Shown: positions 12,700 to 25,649, numbered from the stretch's first letter. The stretch is 64,000 nt of DNA from Syngnathus acus (GCF_901709675.1 NC_051089.1:14931976-14995975), one strand, 5' to 3'. Notes: a model not told the origin generated them from the letters alone. Numbers and translations: made by a program.

Positions 12700-12972
12700 T
12701 CGCAGCAGTCGCCGGGCAGTAGGCCTGGGAGACCCTGAACTGGTTGCATGCCAATCACAGGACACACATAAAAAGATCAACCATTCACACTTACGGGCAA
12801 TTTGTAGTGTTCATTCAGCAGACCATGCATATCTTTGGAATGTGGGAGGAAACCAGAGTACCCGGAGGAAAACCACGCAACCACGGGGAGAACATGCACA
12901 TAGGAAGGCCGGGGCCGGAATCGAACCTACAACCCTGCGGATGTGCTCATCAATCGACCACCAAACCGCCAT
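12700..12972 (-). mobile_element. tRNA-derived SINE (minus orientation)
   Basis: On the minus strand it shows the B box ggttcgattcc (complement of ggaatcgaacc near 12916) followed by the catgttctccccgtgg and actctggtttcctcccacat blocks. It is more complete at its 3' side than the 11583 copy. The 127-codon plus-strand frame across it is a by-product of the repeat. Confidence 0.7.
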
Positions 12973-14894
12973 GAGTTGAAACCACAATCATTAAATTCCA
13001 ATACACTGAGAAAAAAAACAACATTTTGCCTCCTGACTCATCTGCAGTGTCCCATTTGCCTTTTATCATTACCAAACACATGCACACTCATAAACATGCA
13101 CACACATGATTTAGCCTTTCGCACATGAGACTCTATCTCTGTTGCATTATTGCTCTCTCTCCCTTTACCTCTACAGTATGTTTTTTTCCGCAATTCATCT
13201 CTGCCTGTTTGATTCCTGTGTCTGATTCAAGAACATTGTCAGTGTTTTAGTGAGTCTGGGCCGCCACAGTGTAGGACAATATCAAGAGGTGCAGACTCAG
13301 CAAAATTCTGATGTATTGCGACCCAAAGACTCAGACAGGTAGACAGAGACAAAATGAATTAGAATATTAAAGGTATAGCTCTAGTTTTACTCATATAAAT
13401 ACATAAATAAAAGAAATGCAGCAGCACGCACGCACGCACGCACATTAAAGGAGACGTTGGTCTGAGATGGCCAAGGCCAACAAAACAGCTTGGTTTGGTC
13501 TCAGCATTGCAAGGCCACGGAGCTATTTGAGCACTCTTGCCCAGCCATAAATCCAATTTTCTCAATCCATCGTTTCTTACTCTTTGGATCACCTTGGTTT
13601 TGCCTGTCTCTTAAATCATACCACTGTTGCACTCCATCCCCTCCCCCTCTCTTCCCACCCTCACTATTCTTGGCTTCTTTTCATCACCATAATTTCTGCA
13701 TTTTAAAAGCTGTGGTGGTCTTGATCAATTATGAAAAATTAAACAATCTATTAAAATCAGAGGGAAGGAAACGGACTGAGAGATGCACATAAGTCACCAT
13801 TGTTCCTGACATTGTTATATAGAAGGATGCAGATGGTGTCGTCCCCTCATTGCCAGCAAAGATGCGTGCATGAGCAAGCATCCTCATTTGTGTGATGGGA
13901 CTCTCCATTAGGCTAACCTGTAAACAAACAGGTGCCCTCATATTTCTCCATTTCATTTCCCCAGAGAGAAGTCACTGATGGCCGATAACCACACACAATA
14001 ATAGCAATCATCAGTGATACTGTGCTGGTTGAGGCAGACTTGTTATTATGGCTGATATAATTTCTTGATATTGTTGTGAGTTCTTTAGCATTCCGAGCTT
14101 TGAGAAATGACACTTTTTGTTACCATATTTTTATTTCTTTCTGCTTCTTCAGATTTGTACTATCCTACTATCCTGGCCAAAAAGTCCAGGCAATAGGAGC
14201 TATACTGCAGAAGTGAGTGCAATACAGATGAATGAAAGGAAGCCATACACTATAAAAATCAGTCCCCAAACTGTAACTAATTTAAATTATATATTTTTTC
14301 AAATGCAAGGAATTACAAAACATTTCGCCTGACTGTTCTTGTTTACCCGCTAATAGGCATCAGGACATTTTACAATAGTGCCACAACATATCCCTTTACT
14401 TATACGCCCCAGCAATTGCATTCCCCTTTTAGCAAGCAAAACAAAGTCCCAAAGAGAAATGCGCTACCACTAAAATAAATGCGCATTGAGAAGAAAGAGG
14501 AAACTAATTAAATTTACAGTATTTGTCCTCTAGATGGCCAGAGAGAATAACACATAGCAACCAAAACTTGAAGGCACTTGGCATCATTCCCACATGGTTT
14601 CTTTCAAGTGAGCCATCTTGTCCAACAACAAAACCTGCAGGTTTGGCCTCCATACAACACAAAAGTTATTATTGAAAGGGCTCGGAGCAAAGAGAAAATG
14701 AATTCTGAAGACTGATGCAGTAGCACAAAACAGATGTGATTTTTCTATTTGGTTGGAAAGCCCATTAACAGGTTTTCTGTTCTTTTGGAACAGTGATTCC
14801 TAATCGGTGGGGAATAACGTTTCTGGGAGGTTTGGAAATTTGAATTTCGAAGCATAATAAACAGGGGATCGGAATTAACCAGTTACTTAAACTA
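12973..14894. other. no gene seen
   Basis: Spacer. A short (cacg)n run lies at about 13425-13443. Frames at 13359-14113 have no domain and no strong splice sites. Confidence 0.45.
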
Positions 14895-15306
14895 CCGTAT
14901 TTTCCGGACTATAAGGCGCACCGGACTATAAGGCGCACCTTCAATGAATGGCCCATTTTAAAACTTTGTCCTTATATAAGGCGCACCGGACTATAAGGCG
15001 CACCATGAATGCATCATGTCAGATTTTTAACCCAAATCAAATCATTCTCCATTTTATCTTTTTTATTTCAACTTCAGACGCAACAAATGACTTTATAATC
15101 ACAAAATAATGATCCATAGTCTTTTTGATTCATGATTCATAGTTTTCAGCGGGCCACTTATGATTGATTTCATGACACAATGCTTCGGGCCAGTTTAAAT
15201 TTAGGAATTTGGTCCATATATAAGGTGCACTGGACTACAAGGCGCAGTGTCGGCTTTTGAGAAAATGTTATGTTTTTAGGTGCGTCTTATAGTCCGGAAA
15301 ATACGG
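14895..15306. mobile_element. MITE, ataaggcgcacc type, core A
   Basis: Inverted ends ccgtattttccggactataa / ttatagtccggaaaatacgg, with repeated ctataaggcgcacc units just inside. The interior (ttttatttcaacttcagacg ... cagcgggccacttatgattg) is nearly the same as in the 33964 copy. TA flanks the left side; the right side reads TG. Confidence 0.85.
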
Positions 15307-16572
15307 TGATACCATATGATACGTCACACAACATGTGTAACGTCAGTGCAGGCTGTAAAAAATCTGCAAAGTTGCATATCTTTGCATTTTATAGCTGGTT
15401 GAGCCACCTTTGGCAGCAATATACTCTACCAAATGCAGTTACAGACCAGACCTGCACAACAGACTGAAGCAATTCTGGACTATTCTTCTTTCCAAAACTA
15501 GTTCAATAACGTTCTCGTGATGTCCGGTGTGAATTGCTCTCTTGAAGTCATGCCTCAGTATCTCGATGGAGTTGGCATCAGGCCTATTTCAAAAGGGATG
15601 TTTTATTCTGTTTACCACTTCTGCGTTTTGGGTCCTGTTGCATCATTCATCTTTAGCTTTCACAGGCAGACAGATGGTCTGAAAAATGTCTTGATGGAGT
15701 TCTTGTTTTTTTTCCCCCAAGTCATCAGTCATCATGTTCAGTCATTAAACACCAAATACAAATGAACAAGATAACAGCTCCAAAATCAAATTATTCTTGA
15801 GATTTTGGACTTTTTTTTCTCTCCATTGAGTCCTCTCTTTCCAATGTCTCAATAGAAAAGTAGTTCATTCTTTTGAGCTCTGTAGCTTATTTCTATGTAG
15901 CATTGCCTTTTAGGAGATTGGCTGGTAACTATGGAGTCATTTACAGTATCATTTTAGGCACACTGTGTATTATCTGGCCAATTATATAAAATAAATAAAA
16001 TTGTATGAAGAATGTATGCAGTAATTTAGGGTTCACATGCGTCCCAGTGCAAGTTTAGTTAGTTTCCATGCTAAATGTTTTAATAAATTTAATAGTTAGG
16101 GGTTGCTACAATTTTTTACAAATTGTCGGAATCACTGGCTTAGAATGTGTAAGATGATGGTCAATGAAAAACTAAAAGTTGTGCTGAACTAGAGAGAAAT
16201 GTTAGAGTGGCTCAAAAGTCACCAGATGAGAGTTCTTTCATTTAAGCACATACATGCAGATTTAAGACGGCAATGAAATCCAGGTATAGTGGTTTGTTCG
16301 AACCAGCAGGATGCAGAATATTGAGCACTTGCCTACTAAGGTGAGAGACAGCAGCTGCACACTTTTATAGGCTGTAAAGTCAGCATTCACAACAGCCCCC
16401 CCCCGCCAGGTAAGCCAGGACTCCTAATAATACTCATGTGCATCAGACTAAATTTAATTCACTGTGAAGTTTGTGTGACATTTAATAGTCCCTGAGAGTG
16501 TCTTTGTATTATCTTATTTAATTGCCTCCCTACCACCTGTTATGAATAATTTACCAGTCAGGAATAAATGTA
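15307..16572. other. no gene seen
   Basis: Spacer. The frame at 15270-15467 begins inside the MITE. The frame at 15517-15765 shows no domain. Confidence 0.45.
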
Positions 16573-16690
16573 TCGTACTTTCCGGTCTATAAGTCGCATT
16601 ATTTTTCATAGTTTGGCCGGGGGTGCGACTTATACTCAGGGACGACTTTTGTGTAAAATTATTAACAACTAATTATTAAGGTGTCAAAAG
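16573..16690 (+). mobile_element. MITE end fragment
   Basis: tcgtactttccggtctataa followed by gtttggccgggggtgcgact, as at 3476. The right inverted repeat is absent. It shares aaattattaacaa with the 3476 copy. Confidence 0.6.
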
Positions 16691-19600
16691 TATTCAAGTC
16701 CATTATAAGTACAAATATACGTAGATATCAGGGTTTAACAAGACTTGGTGAGGCAAGTGATGTACAAGGGTTGACTGGTCTTTCCTGCTTGCATCTTCAG
16801 GAGCAGAAGTAAAAATTATAAAAATCCTAAATTCCACCTAGACGCCGTACTTGTACTTAGTAACTTGGCACCTCTACGTTTTAGTGATCTTTCAGAAGTA
16901 CTGTCAGAGCACTCCAGAAAGATGCAATGGCGAATAGGGGGAGGCAGAATCAGGTCTAGAGAAAACAGTCAAAAATAAATGTGGGAGCAAATGAAGAGGG
17001 TGACAGTGATAGCAACGCAATGTCTCGCAATCCCTCATCACAATGATTTCAAGTCCATGCCTGCTTTTGAATGTGTTTGTCGTTTGTGTCTGTCTGTATT
17101 GGCAGGATGATGGTGTCTATGTGTAGCTCTGTCTCACCATCTGTTCTTGGCGAGACTGCTGATATCTATTCTTATAACAGCCTATCTTGAGTATATAGAC
17201 TTCCTCTACCTTTTGTCATCAAGCCAGCCAAACAGCAACTAGCCACTTACTGCCCACTTTGATTTTTTTTGTAACCTATTCTATAATGTGGGATGAAGCC
17301 AAGTGGCCCTCTTACATTTGATGCAACATTACATACAACCACTCTAGAATACACCTGAGACGAGGCACAAATAGCCTCATTCTGGGAGCCCTTCTTTGAC
17401 AAGACCACTCTTGGACAAAACATCCATCAATCCATCCATCTTCTCTAGGACAGAGTGTTAAGGATGAGAGGGAGTCCATCACAGCTGCCTTTGGGCAAGT
17501 GGTGAGGTACACACTGGACTGGTCACCGGCCAATTGAAGGGCTGGACAAATGATCCGTCCTCACAGTTCTCACTAATTGAGTTGGAAACCAAAAAAATAC
17601 ACTAGTTGATTCTATAGAATTATTAATGGAATAGGAGAAACCCTTTCTGAATGTTCTGAACATTGCTCAACTAGTTGACGTCGCTCTTTATACCAAAAAG
17701 CACTTTTGTAAAAATCCCCAAGGGAAAAACAACTCATTTCCCTAAATTGCTGCACACTCTAATTATGCAATTACTTCAAGACGTTTGACAGATTCCTAAT
17801 GACCAATGATTCTTGATTGCTTATTATATCTACTACTATGACCAGCTGTCCAAAACAAAGTGACCACCAGTAATGTTTTGTTCTTCCAGACCTTTGATCT
17901 ATCAGCAGTTTTAATGAGGTGTAATAGTCATTCATTTTACCATAGATAATTGAATAATTTGAATGTGAAAACTCAGAGTCACTGGAGGTGTAGCTTTACA
18001 CACAGCTACGACTGAGTACTTTAAGTGTGCTTAATTATGTAAATGTACTGTATCAAAAAAGTCTGTCACAAACAACTAGCGTCACAAACGCGCAATTACA
18101 CGCCTAAACAATGTGTTTTCCCTTTTCCTCCTGCGGTTGCTTCATTTGGTGCGTGAGAATAGGTGTGACATGAGCATCTGACAGTTCCTGACCAAGAAGA
18201 ACAAACGCTCTTCATCCAACCTGGCTGCATGTGATTTTTTTTACTCTTTCACAAATTCTAAGTGTCATCAAGGAGGACTATTTTGAAGATGAGGACTACA
18301 TGAAGATGGAAGTGTTGATAGAACTACAGAGTTTCCGGGAGAAGAAGACCAGAACACACATCTGCCAAGAGAAACAAGGCTTATCCCCGCCAAAAATCAA
18401 GATGTGCCAGTTTTTGTGTGCAAGGGCCGTCAATTAACCGGGAGCTCTTCGTCTAAACTTTGAAAGAATCTTCCCATTTTCCAACATTCTGTAGTAGAAG
18501 TAAAGCGCAGCCCGCTTGTAGTTGTATTCTTTCTTTACCTTTGTCTCATCATCACCATGTGCAGCGTCTGGAGACGAGTGTTGCTTCAATAAGTTCACAA
18601 ATTAAAACGCAGTGTGTGTCTCTTTCTCCTCTCTGCCTTTTCTTCAAAAGCACTTACTTTCAGGATCTGTAACAACGTTCCTCTCTCAAAATCTACACTC
18701 TGCCTCTCTTCTTCCCTCTGCCTCAGTCTCCAGTTATCTATTTCTGCTCCACCAGCACCCTATATTTGTCAGTAAGACTTTCATCCCACACTCTTAGTAG
18801 GCTACTTCCTTGATGCAACCTCATCCAGATTGCAAAGGCTTCTCATGCCAGGCACTCTATTTGTGTTTTTTTTTCTCGCGGCTACTTATCAATAATTGCA
18901 AAGCAAAAAGTACAACTAGAAATACTGCCGAATGGGGTCAAGTGAGAGGAGGCACAACAAAGACAGAAGACAATCATGCAGATTCTGTCTTTAGCGTCAT
19001 GGTGTTGCTGTAGAGGCATTTCCATAGAATTCTCTTTACACTCAATGTAGTGATGCATGAGCCCACCTATGGAATGTGACGCAAATCATTATTCAGCTTT
19101 GGAGTTGATACACTCAGAGCAGATGTGTCTACCTTCCAAGTGGACGCAATATTAGTATTTCACTTCTTCTGCTGTTTTATTTTGTTTACCCTTCTTGAGT
19201 TTTGAGACTCGGGCGAGAAAACCGGCATACATAGTGGATCATTTTGATCTCGCCTGTTTGATTGTGTTGTGGATGCATACTCATTATCCAAAGAGCAGAC
19301 TAATGGATCTTTAGACCCAAGGGGTATATTGAAGCTATTTTTATGCCCGTTATTATTGTAATACAAATATGAATAAGAAATGAAATGCTCCCTCCCTTCC
19401 TTTACTTTTGTTCATATGGTGGAAAAGGAGGGGTCGTAATAAATTGCAGCTCTTTCACACAAATAATGCCTGAAAAAAAATTGAGTAGAATTATCATAAT
19501 GACTACTTCATATTATTTTCTACAAAGGGACTGACAACAGAGAAAAAGAGTTGTTTTTGGTGAATCCTCACTGGTACTACTGTTCATACACCTCAGAGCC

Positions 19601-19971
19601 CCGTTGTGTTTATATTGCTTCCATCTTTTGTGACTTTTCTACTCTGGCCATCCTTTTGATGTGATGATTTATCATATTGCTCTTTTACTGTAAAGTATAC
19701 AGCTAACAGCAGAACAAGATAGTAATGCATCTTACATCCCTTACCAATAAATCTAACTTGCCTACTAATGTTGTGGCTCAGGGTTGGAGGGATCCCGCTC
19801 GCTCCCATCAGATTAATTATAGCCCGGCCTTCGTTCCCAATTTGTTTGAAACTTGAGATTCCAAGGCTGGTGCAAAATAACAGCGAAGCTTATACGTTGT
19901 GACCAGGAATATAGAATAGCAACACCACCCCCCATTTGGCGGTTAGTTTCCGATTTGGGATATATGTCAGA
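16691..19971. other. no gene seen; one SINE scrap
   Basis: Mostly unique spacer. About 17420-17545 resembles the catccatccatc ... gtggtgaggtacacactgga ... ggtcaccggccaatt module seen in fish SINE/CCAT composites. The open frames (17312, 18460, 18810, 19593, 19813) have no domain or splice support. Confidence 0.45.
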
Positions 19972-19979
19972 TCTTAAGG

Positions 19980-20263
19980 CATAGGTGTTAAACTCAAGGC
20001 CCGGGGGCCAGATATGACCCACCACATCATTTTATGTGGCCCGCAAAGACAAATTGTGCATCAACTTCATGTGTCAATACTAAAATTACCAATTGTAACC
20101 CTAACCCTAATTGAACAGTTTTTACCAGTCTCTGATTTCAAAACTAGTTATACATCAGTTTGTTGTGAAGCCTATACTACAAGAAGTTGACAGTCATAAT
20201 GGCCCTCTGAAGGACACTATGACTACGGTGCGGCCCGTGACAAAAATGAGTTTGACATCTCTG
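19980..20263 (+). mobile_element. hAT-type MITE with perfect 8-bp target duplication
   Basis: The 284-bp element starts cataggtgttaaactcaagg and ends gagtttgacatctctg. It is flanked by identical octamers tcttaagg (19972-19979 and 20264-20271). It belongs to the same family as 11844 (ccacatcattttatgtggcc, gcggcccg near the right end). The interior contains accctaaccctaa (about 20098-20110). It has no transposase and must have moved with an enzyme supplied elsewhere. Confidence 0.9.
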
Positions 20264-20271
20264 TCTTAAGG

Positions 20272-22795
20272 TGTATTTGTCAATTCAATGTAACTCCCAG
20301 CTGGGATCAGGCCGACTGTATTTGTGAGGTCAGACCTTAGTGATGCTGGACAAGCAGTCCTGTTACACAATTCCTGTTCTACTTCATCATAAAGATGTCT
20401 GATGGGGTTGATGACACGGACCACAGTGGGTATCAAGCAATCAAGCATATTCTTCTACGGTAAAGTCTTTCTTCAATGCCAAACTTTGCTGTGTGCACTA
20501 GGGCACTGAAATGCTTGAACAAAATGGGGTCAAACTGCCAGTTACGACTTTAAGGACTTAAACAATTAAGGGAGAAATAGTTAAATTTTTACACATTAAT
20601 TAATTAATGAATTAATGTATTTATTTATTTGTTTATTTTTTTAAAAATCTTCATTCATTTATTTATTTATTTATTTATTTACAGGGGGGCAGTGTGTCTC
20701 AAGCTGTTCATCATTGCTTTATGTAATACTAAGACAATGCCAATAAGAGTTTTAATTAACATAATGATCAAAATTAGGGGACTGCAATTTAGAGTGGAAT
20801 ACGTACTCAGTGTTGCCAACTTAGTGACTATATTTCAAAAATGCACACGCGCAACATATGTAGTGACTTTTGTGTTTTTTATTTGAAACGTGAGGAGACT
20901 TCAAGACTCCCTCCAGAGCAGATTTTCACCCCTTCATATATAGAATGCAAATGAAACACCAGCTAATGGTTCCATGCAGTACCTCTATAATGTAGTGTTT
21001 ATCTAAGGGGTGGGGGTGGGGTCTGCTAATATGACTAAGATTTACCGTTCCTAGATAAATTATTAACATTTTTGCATGGAGACATCTTGACAATTACACA
21101 GAGATGACAACATTGATAAATACTATTAACACACAAGTACTACAATGCAAAATATCCACTTTATATCTTCTATCTTATTGATCATAAATGTTCAATCAAA
21201 ATTACAATTAATTTTTCCTTTGCTAAGAAATACATAAAAGTATCATTTCGACTGAAACCGCAGCAAGAGCAAAAGTTAACCATGCACACATAGAGAGCCC
21301 ATACTGTCAAACCTCCTCATAAACATTGTGATGTGATGTCAGGAGCTGTTACAATGCCCTAAAGTAAATACAATTAAAATGCATAACCAAGCATCCAAGA
21401 AACATGATCTAATGAAAGACCTAATAACATCATATTTAAAACCACTTGAGCATGTTGATTACTAGTATAACGAGAATAATAAAATGAAATTAATTCATCA
21501 ATGACTTCTATCTAATTCACTGGGGAGATGAAAGTAAAGTAGACTTTACACTCACTCAGCAATGGGATAAGACTACGAATGCTGGTTAGAAATATGCTAA
21601 CTATATTTTCAAATATGGAACAAGCTTGGATTCGTGTTTTCGTCATTGACCTGCATCACCTTTGAATATGTCCTAAAGTGCACTTTGAAAACAATTTCAA
21701 TATTTGTCACAACTATTTGTGGAATTACAGTTGAACAACATGAGCTATGAAAATATATGGAAAGATTACAAGCCTCTCTTCTGATTTGAAATGCTTTTGA
21801 GAAAAAATCTCTGTTTCTGTCGGATATTAAAGTGGTACTATGACATTTCCTTTTTGAGTTTTGATTTTCACTAATGCACACGCAATACGTTTTTTGATGA
21901 AGTTGCAGCTACTGTCATTTCTACTTATATTTCAAGTGCAATTAGTTGTCTCTATATTGATTGTTTGATTAATCAGAATTTTTATCATTAGTGAATCACT
22001 GAAGGGCTTACTACATAATGGAAAAGTTACCACCAACCAGCATTTTTTGCAGCAAGTAGAAAACATTAGCTGCCATAAACCTTGGCAGCTTCAAATAAAT
22101 ACTAAAAACGTAGCAATCCTTTGCCAGACTCATAATATCATAATTAGCAAGCGGCTCATTAGTGAGAATAGTGGTGGTTGTACTTACGTTGCAACAAATG
22201 GATCTGCTAATGATAATGCATACACAAATGCACATGCTGATGATTTGTCATACTGAATAATTAAAGTCAATTATTGGTATTTCCTGAGTTTCTTTCATCT
22301 GTGTGATTCTTGCGAAAGTGATGTTGGTATGACTGCACAAGTGAGTGAATGGGTAAGCACAAAAAAGTGGCAGGTATGGGTGCACTGAGTGGAAACAATA
22401 ATAGTACTATATTCTGAAAATATGCCCTTAACTGCTCATGGGACCCCTGACTCTGACTTGTATGCCTTACCCCAAGTCCAACAGATGATAATTGGGAACG
22501 TGTGTGTGCGTTTTAAAACGATTGTGCTTCCTCTTTTTCTTCTAAGACCACAATGAGCAGCAGGTGTTCGTGACCTGGCGCAGGCAGATGCACGGCAATC
22601 TATTTACTCTGTCGTAACATAATCGGATGGAAATGTTTGTCTCACTCTGTACCGTAATTGTTCCATCTGACCACAAAGATAGACCAGCCAGACACTCACA
22701 CTCACACACACATGCGCATATCATCATCATCAGCAAGAGATCCATGCACACAAATGGGAGACACACAAACATGCAGACTGCTCATTAATATGGCC
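20272..22795. other. no gene seen
   Basis: AT-rich spacer with a (ttta)n tract at about 20653-20682. No recognisable exon. Confidence 0.45.
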
Positions 22796-22930
22796 GAGTG
22801 TGGATGACCTTGTGATGTTGTGCCTCGGCCACCTCTGTGGTAGACGCCACAACGGGCACAACAAGTGCTCCAGCGGCCGCTTCACTGACTTGATACCTCG
22901 GGTGTGTTGCAACATCCCATCTCACTGCGA
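22796..22930 (-). CDS. coding-like minus-strand segment, unrecognised
   Basis: The last part of an open minus-strand frame reads YQVSEAAAGALVVPVVAST then TEVAEAQHHKVIHTRPY before TAA. Composition is more protein-like than neighbouring frames, but no family is recognised and the upstream part is low-complexity (PPPPKHTHK). It lies about 350 bp downstream, in minus-strand terms, of the GC-rich block. It could be a terminal exon or chance. Low confidence. Confidence 0.12.
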
Positions 22931-23152
22931 TGCACGTTTTGTGAGTGTGTTTGGGGGGCGGGGGCAGACGAGCAATAGGGGACGGCAGTTGGCAGCTTGT
23001 TGCAGTGACCCCCAGCATCACTGCCTGACATAAACGTGACACACTCAAGGGCATCTGCTAACCAACGCGAGATCTCTAAACTATATCAAATGGAATAAGA
23101 GAATTCCTCACGAGAAATATAGTGTGCCTTTAGAAATGTATTTTACTCACCA

Positions 23153-23400
23153 CCGGTGTTATCTTCTTCTCTGTTGAGATGCATGACTCTTCTTAGTGTG
23201 TACTCATTTAGGCTGATTCTTGCAGCAAAGATGAGCTCTTGGCTCCAAAGAGTGTCCAAGCTAAACTCTCATTCCAGTTTTCGATGTGTTGTTGTCCTTT
23301 TCTTGTCTAGCTCGGTTGGCACGCGTGGACGCGCCTGCACTTGTGCGTCCTCCTCCCCTTGCTGAGCCGGAGCAGGTAGTCTAGGTGATCTGCGTGTATT
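23153..23400 (-). ncRNA. possible first exon of a minus-strand transcript (candidate)
   Basis: Minus-strand reading gives a GC-rich leader running into aagataacaccggtg followed by gtgagt, a near-consensus donor at 23152/23153. Upstream of it lies the CpG-rich block at 23270-23580, so this could be a promoter-proximal noncoding or short-coding first exon of a minus-strand gene running towards position 1. No downstream exon is firmly identified, and the ncRNA type is used only because no coding frame is proven. The 5' end is not defined. Confidence 0.25.
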
Positions 23401-23580
23401 TTTGGCTCTCTCACTTTCCCTTTTCCCAGCCCCGAGTGGCTCCCGGGGATGATTCCTGAGGGTTTGAGGGAGGATCCGACAGACAGACGGGCGGGGTGAC
23501 GTGAAAAAAGTCGGGAGGAGGTCGAGGCGGAGGCGACGGGATCCGCGCGCGCCCGCTACATGTGTTGGTCCTTTCATCTG
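23270..23580. promoter_or_regulatory. CpG-rich, promoter-like block
   Basis: The densest CpG stretch in the window, in otherwise AT-rich DNA: cacgcgtggacgcgcctgca, gggcggggtgacgtgaaaaa (GC box next to a CRE-like tgacgtga) and gatccgcgcgcgcccgctac. Vertebrate promoters often look like this. Which strand it serves is open: the minus-strand donor at 23152 suggests minus, but a distal apba2 promoter on the plus strand is also possible. Confidence 0.4.
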
Positions 23581-24164
23581 CTTTGCTCCTCATCCCCGCA
23601 TTCTCATACGTGACCGCACATGACAAATAAAGAACCTATATTTTAGAGAATACATGAGTGTTTATATGCATATATGATTTGTTGCACGAGCTGTGAGCTA
23701 TAACAACGCTCAAATGCTGATTCCATAACATGTTGCTTGCTTTAGAATTCGAACCCACATTTTTTTAAATGAAAAAGAATATCGGGTAGTAAAATACGAA
23801 GGTGCCAGAATCGTTTAATTTTCCTGTCGCCAACAGTTTCTTAATTTATTATTGCTATTATAAGCACGGTCTCCATAACGGATGGAATAATTGTGTTAAT
23901 GTGGAAATGTGAACACGCAGGATGCTTTTACGCACAAAATAACGCACAGTTTAAGTTCTCAGCTTGGCTCAGGTGTTCCCATCACGAAAAGTGTCCGTCT
24001 CGCCGTAATCATCATGTAATTACACTCAGTCGGCCTGTCCAGTCGATTTAATAGCACATCAACTAAACTGTTCACGTCCACGGGTGCCGTATGTCTCTAA
24101 ATGCAGCTTACCGGTGGCCTCTAGTGTCCAATTCAAGACAGCGATCGACAGTCACCCAGATGTA
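23581..24164. other. no gene seen
   Basis: Spacer between the CpG-rich block and a hAT element; nothing recognisable. Confidence 0.45.
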
Positions 24165-24172
24165 CATTAAAG

Positions 24173-24877
24173 CAGCGGTCCCCAAATTTTTTGCGCCACG
24201 GACTGGTTACATGTCAGACAATATGTTGACGGACCGGCCTTTATATAAATAAATAATAAATATATAAATACGATGAAATAAAATGATACGACTGGCATAA
24301 AAACAAATACAAAGCGCATAAAAATAAAACTCACCATTCAGTAGCTGCTCCGTAGTTTTGTTTTGGTCGCTGTAACCGCAGAAAATCCCGTTGGAAAGGG
24401 AAGCAGGGTTTTCAGTGCTTTTGTGGCGATCTCGGGATATTCTGCCTTGATTTTAATCCAACTTTTTTTCTTAGAAGTCGCAGCCTCTTCTTCTGTCTCC
24501 ACATTGGGCCTTTTCCTCTTTCCAAACATCTCTTTTTCTTACTCATTTTTGCTAGTTTCGGGACGGGACCGGGACGAGCGTCTTGACCTGAATTCACCTA
24601 TGTCAAGAGGCACAGGTGCACCGACGGATGTAATTGGGAGAGAATCCCCACATTTTTTATATTTTTCAAAATAAATTCTTACTCATTTTTGCTAACTTTG
24701 CGGGCTCGACTGGGGAAACATGTCGTGTGACCGGGACGAGCGTCTGGACATGAATTAATTGATCGGCGTATATATATATATATATAAAAGAAAGAAATAT
24801 ATATATATCTTTTTTTCTGTGCGGCCCGGTACCAAATGACCGGTACCGGTCCGCGGCCCTGTGGTTGGGCACCACTG
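24173..24877 (-). mobile_element. hAT transposon deletion derivative with transposase remnants
   Basis: The 705-bp element has ends cagcggtccccaaat and gttgggcaccactg and is flanked by identical octamers cattaaag (24165-24172 and 24878-24885). On the minus strand 24338-24529 encodes EYPEIATKALKTLLPFPTGF and then SAVTATKTKLRS, which matches the C-terminal dimerisation region of ZBED5/SCAND3-like hAT transposases. A Lys/Glu-rich segment precedes it with no catalytic core between, so this is an internally deleted, frame-broken copy. Imperfect (ta)n tracts lie at about 24770-24805. Confidence 0.8.
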
Positions 24878-25104
24878 CATTAAAGTATCATGAAGTAACG
24901 TCGTAGTCATCGCAAGTGATTCTCGTGTTTGTAATTCTTCTAATTCTAGTTGGAGGATAAAATAAGTGACTGTCTGGTACCCATACAACGTAGGCGTATC
25001 ATTTATAGCCATGCAACACATATTTGTATTTAAGTTTCTGTATGCCTTTGAAAATCTGCCGGCAGAAGCGTTTCTGACCCTACCCCGCAATCACCGCTAC
25101 AAGA

Positions 25105-25106
25105 TT

Positions 25107-25153
<47 letters not shown>

Positions 25154-25157
25154 TTTT
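25105..25157 (+). repeat. (TTTA)n microsatellite
   Basis: Uninterrupted ttta units between gat and taagcg. Confidence 0.95.
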
Positions 25158-25629
25158 AAGCGCTGTCGCCTCAAGCTACTTGATTGTAATGCTTAACTGA
25201 GTCCAGTAGATAGCAGTATTGGTGTTTGAATGAAAAGTTCAAGCTTTAAATCTTGTTCTCAGTTATATAATTTGAGGTTAAATTAATACAACGGGGAATA
25301 CAAGGGCGTCGATTCAAACTGAAGTTATTAACCTCAAATCTCAATTTTAACCATCGCAGTGCTGTTTTTAATGTTTGTCTTTAAATCGAAACTTTCTTGA
25401 GACAAATTGCTATTTAATATTTAAAATGCAATTTGAAAGCTGAGCCATGCTGAGCTTGGGGAACACTTGAGGTGAGACTATTATACTGAATTGGTTTGTT
25501 TTGTTCTAACAGAAAGCCGTGTTGAACATTTTAAAGTGTTATGCCTCTAGAAAAAAAAGTCTTTTAAAAACAAAACTGTTGAAGCATTTCATTTAAAGCA
25601 GGGGAGTTTTGTTTTGTTTTTCTTTTTTT
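25158..25629. other. no gene seen
   Basis: AT-rich spacer ending in tttttctttttt. Confidence 0.45.
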
Positions 25630-25648
25630 GGGGGGGGGGGGGGGGGGG
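25630..25648 (+). repeat. poly-G run (19 G)
   Basis: Nineteen consecutive G, preceded by a T-rich tract. Likely to form a quadruplex and to give unreliable sequence. Confidence 0.9.
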
Positions 25649-25649
25649 T

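Noticed and set aside
12596-12979. 127-codon plus-strand frame
   Set aside because: Lies across a reverse-oriented tRNA SINE; not a gene.
23269-23626. Arg/Pro-rich minus-strand frames over the CpG block
   Set aside because: GC-rich DNA is often free of stop codons; no conserved motif seen.
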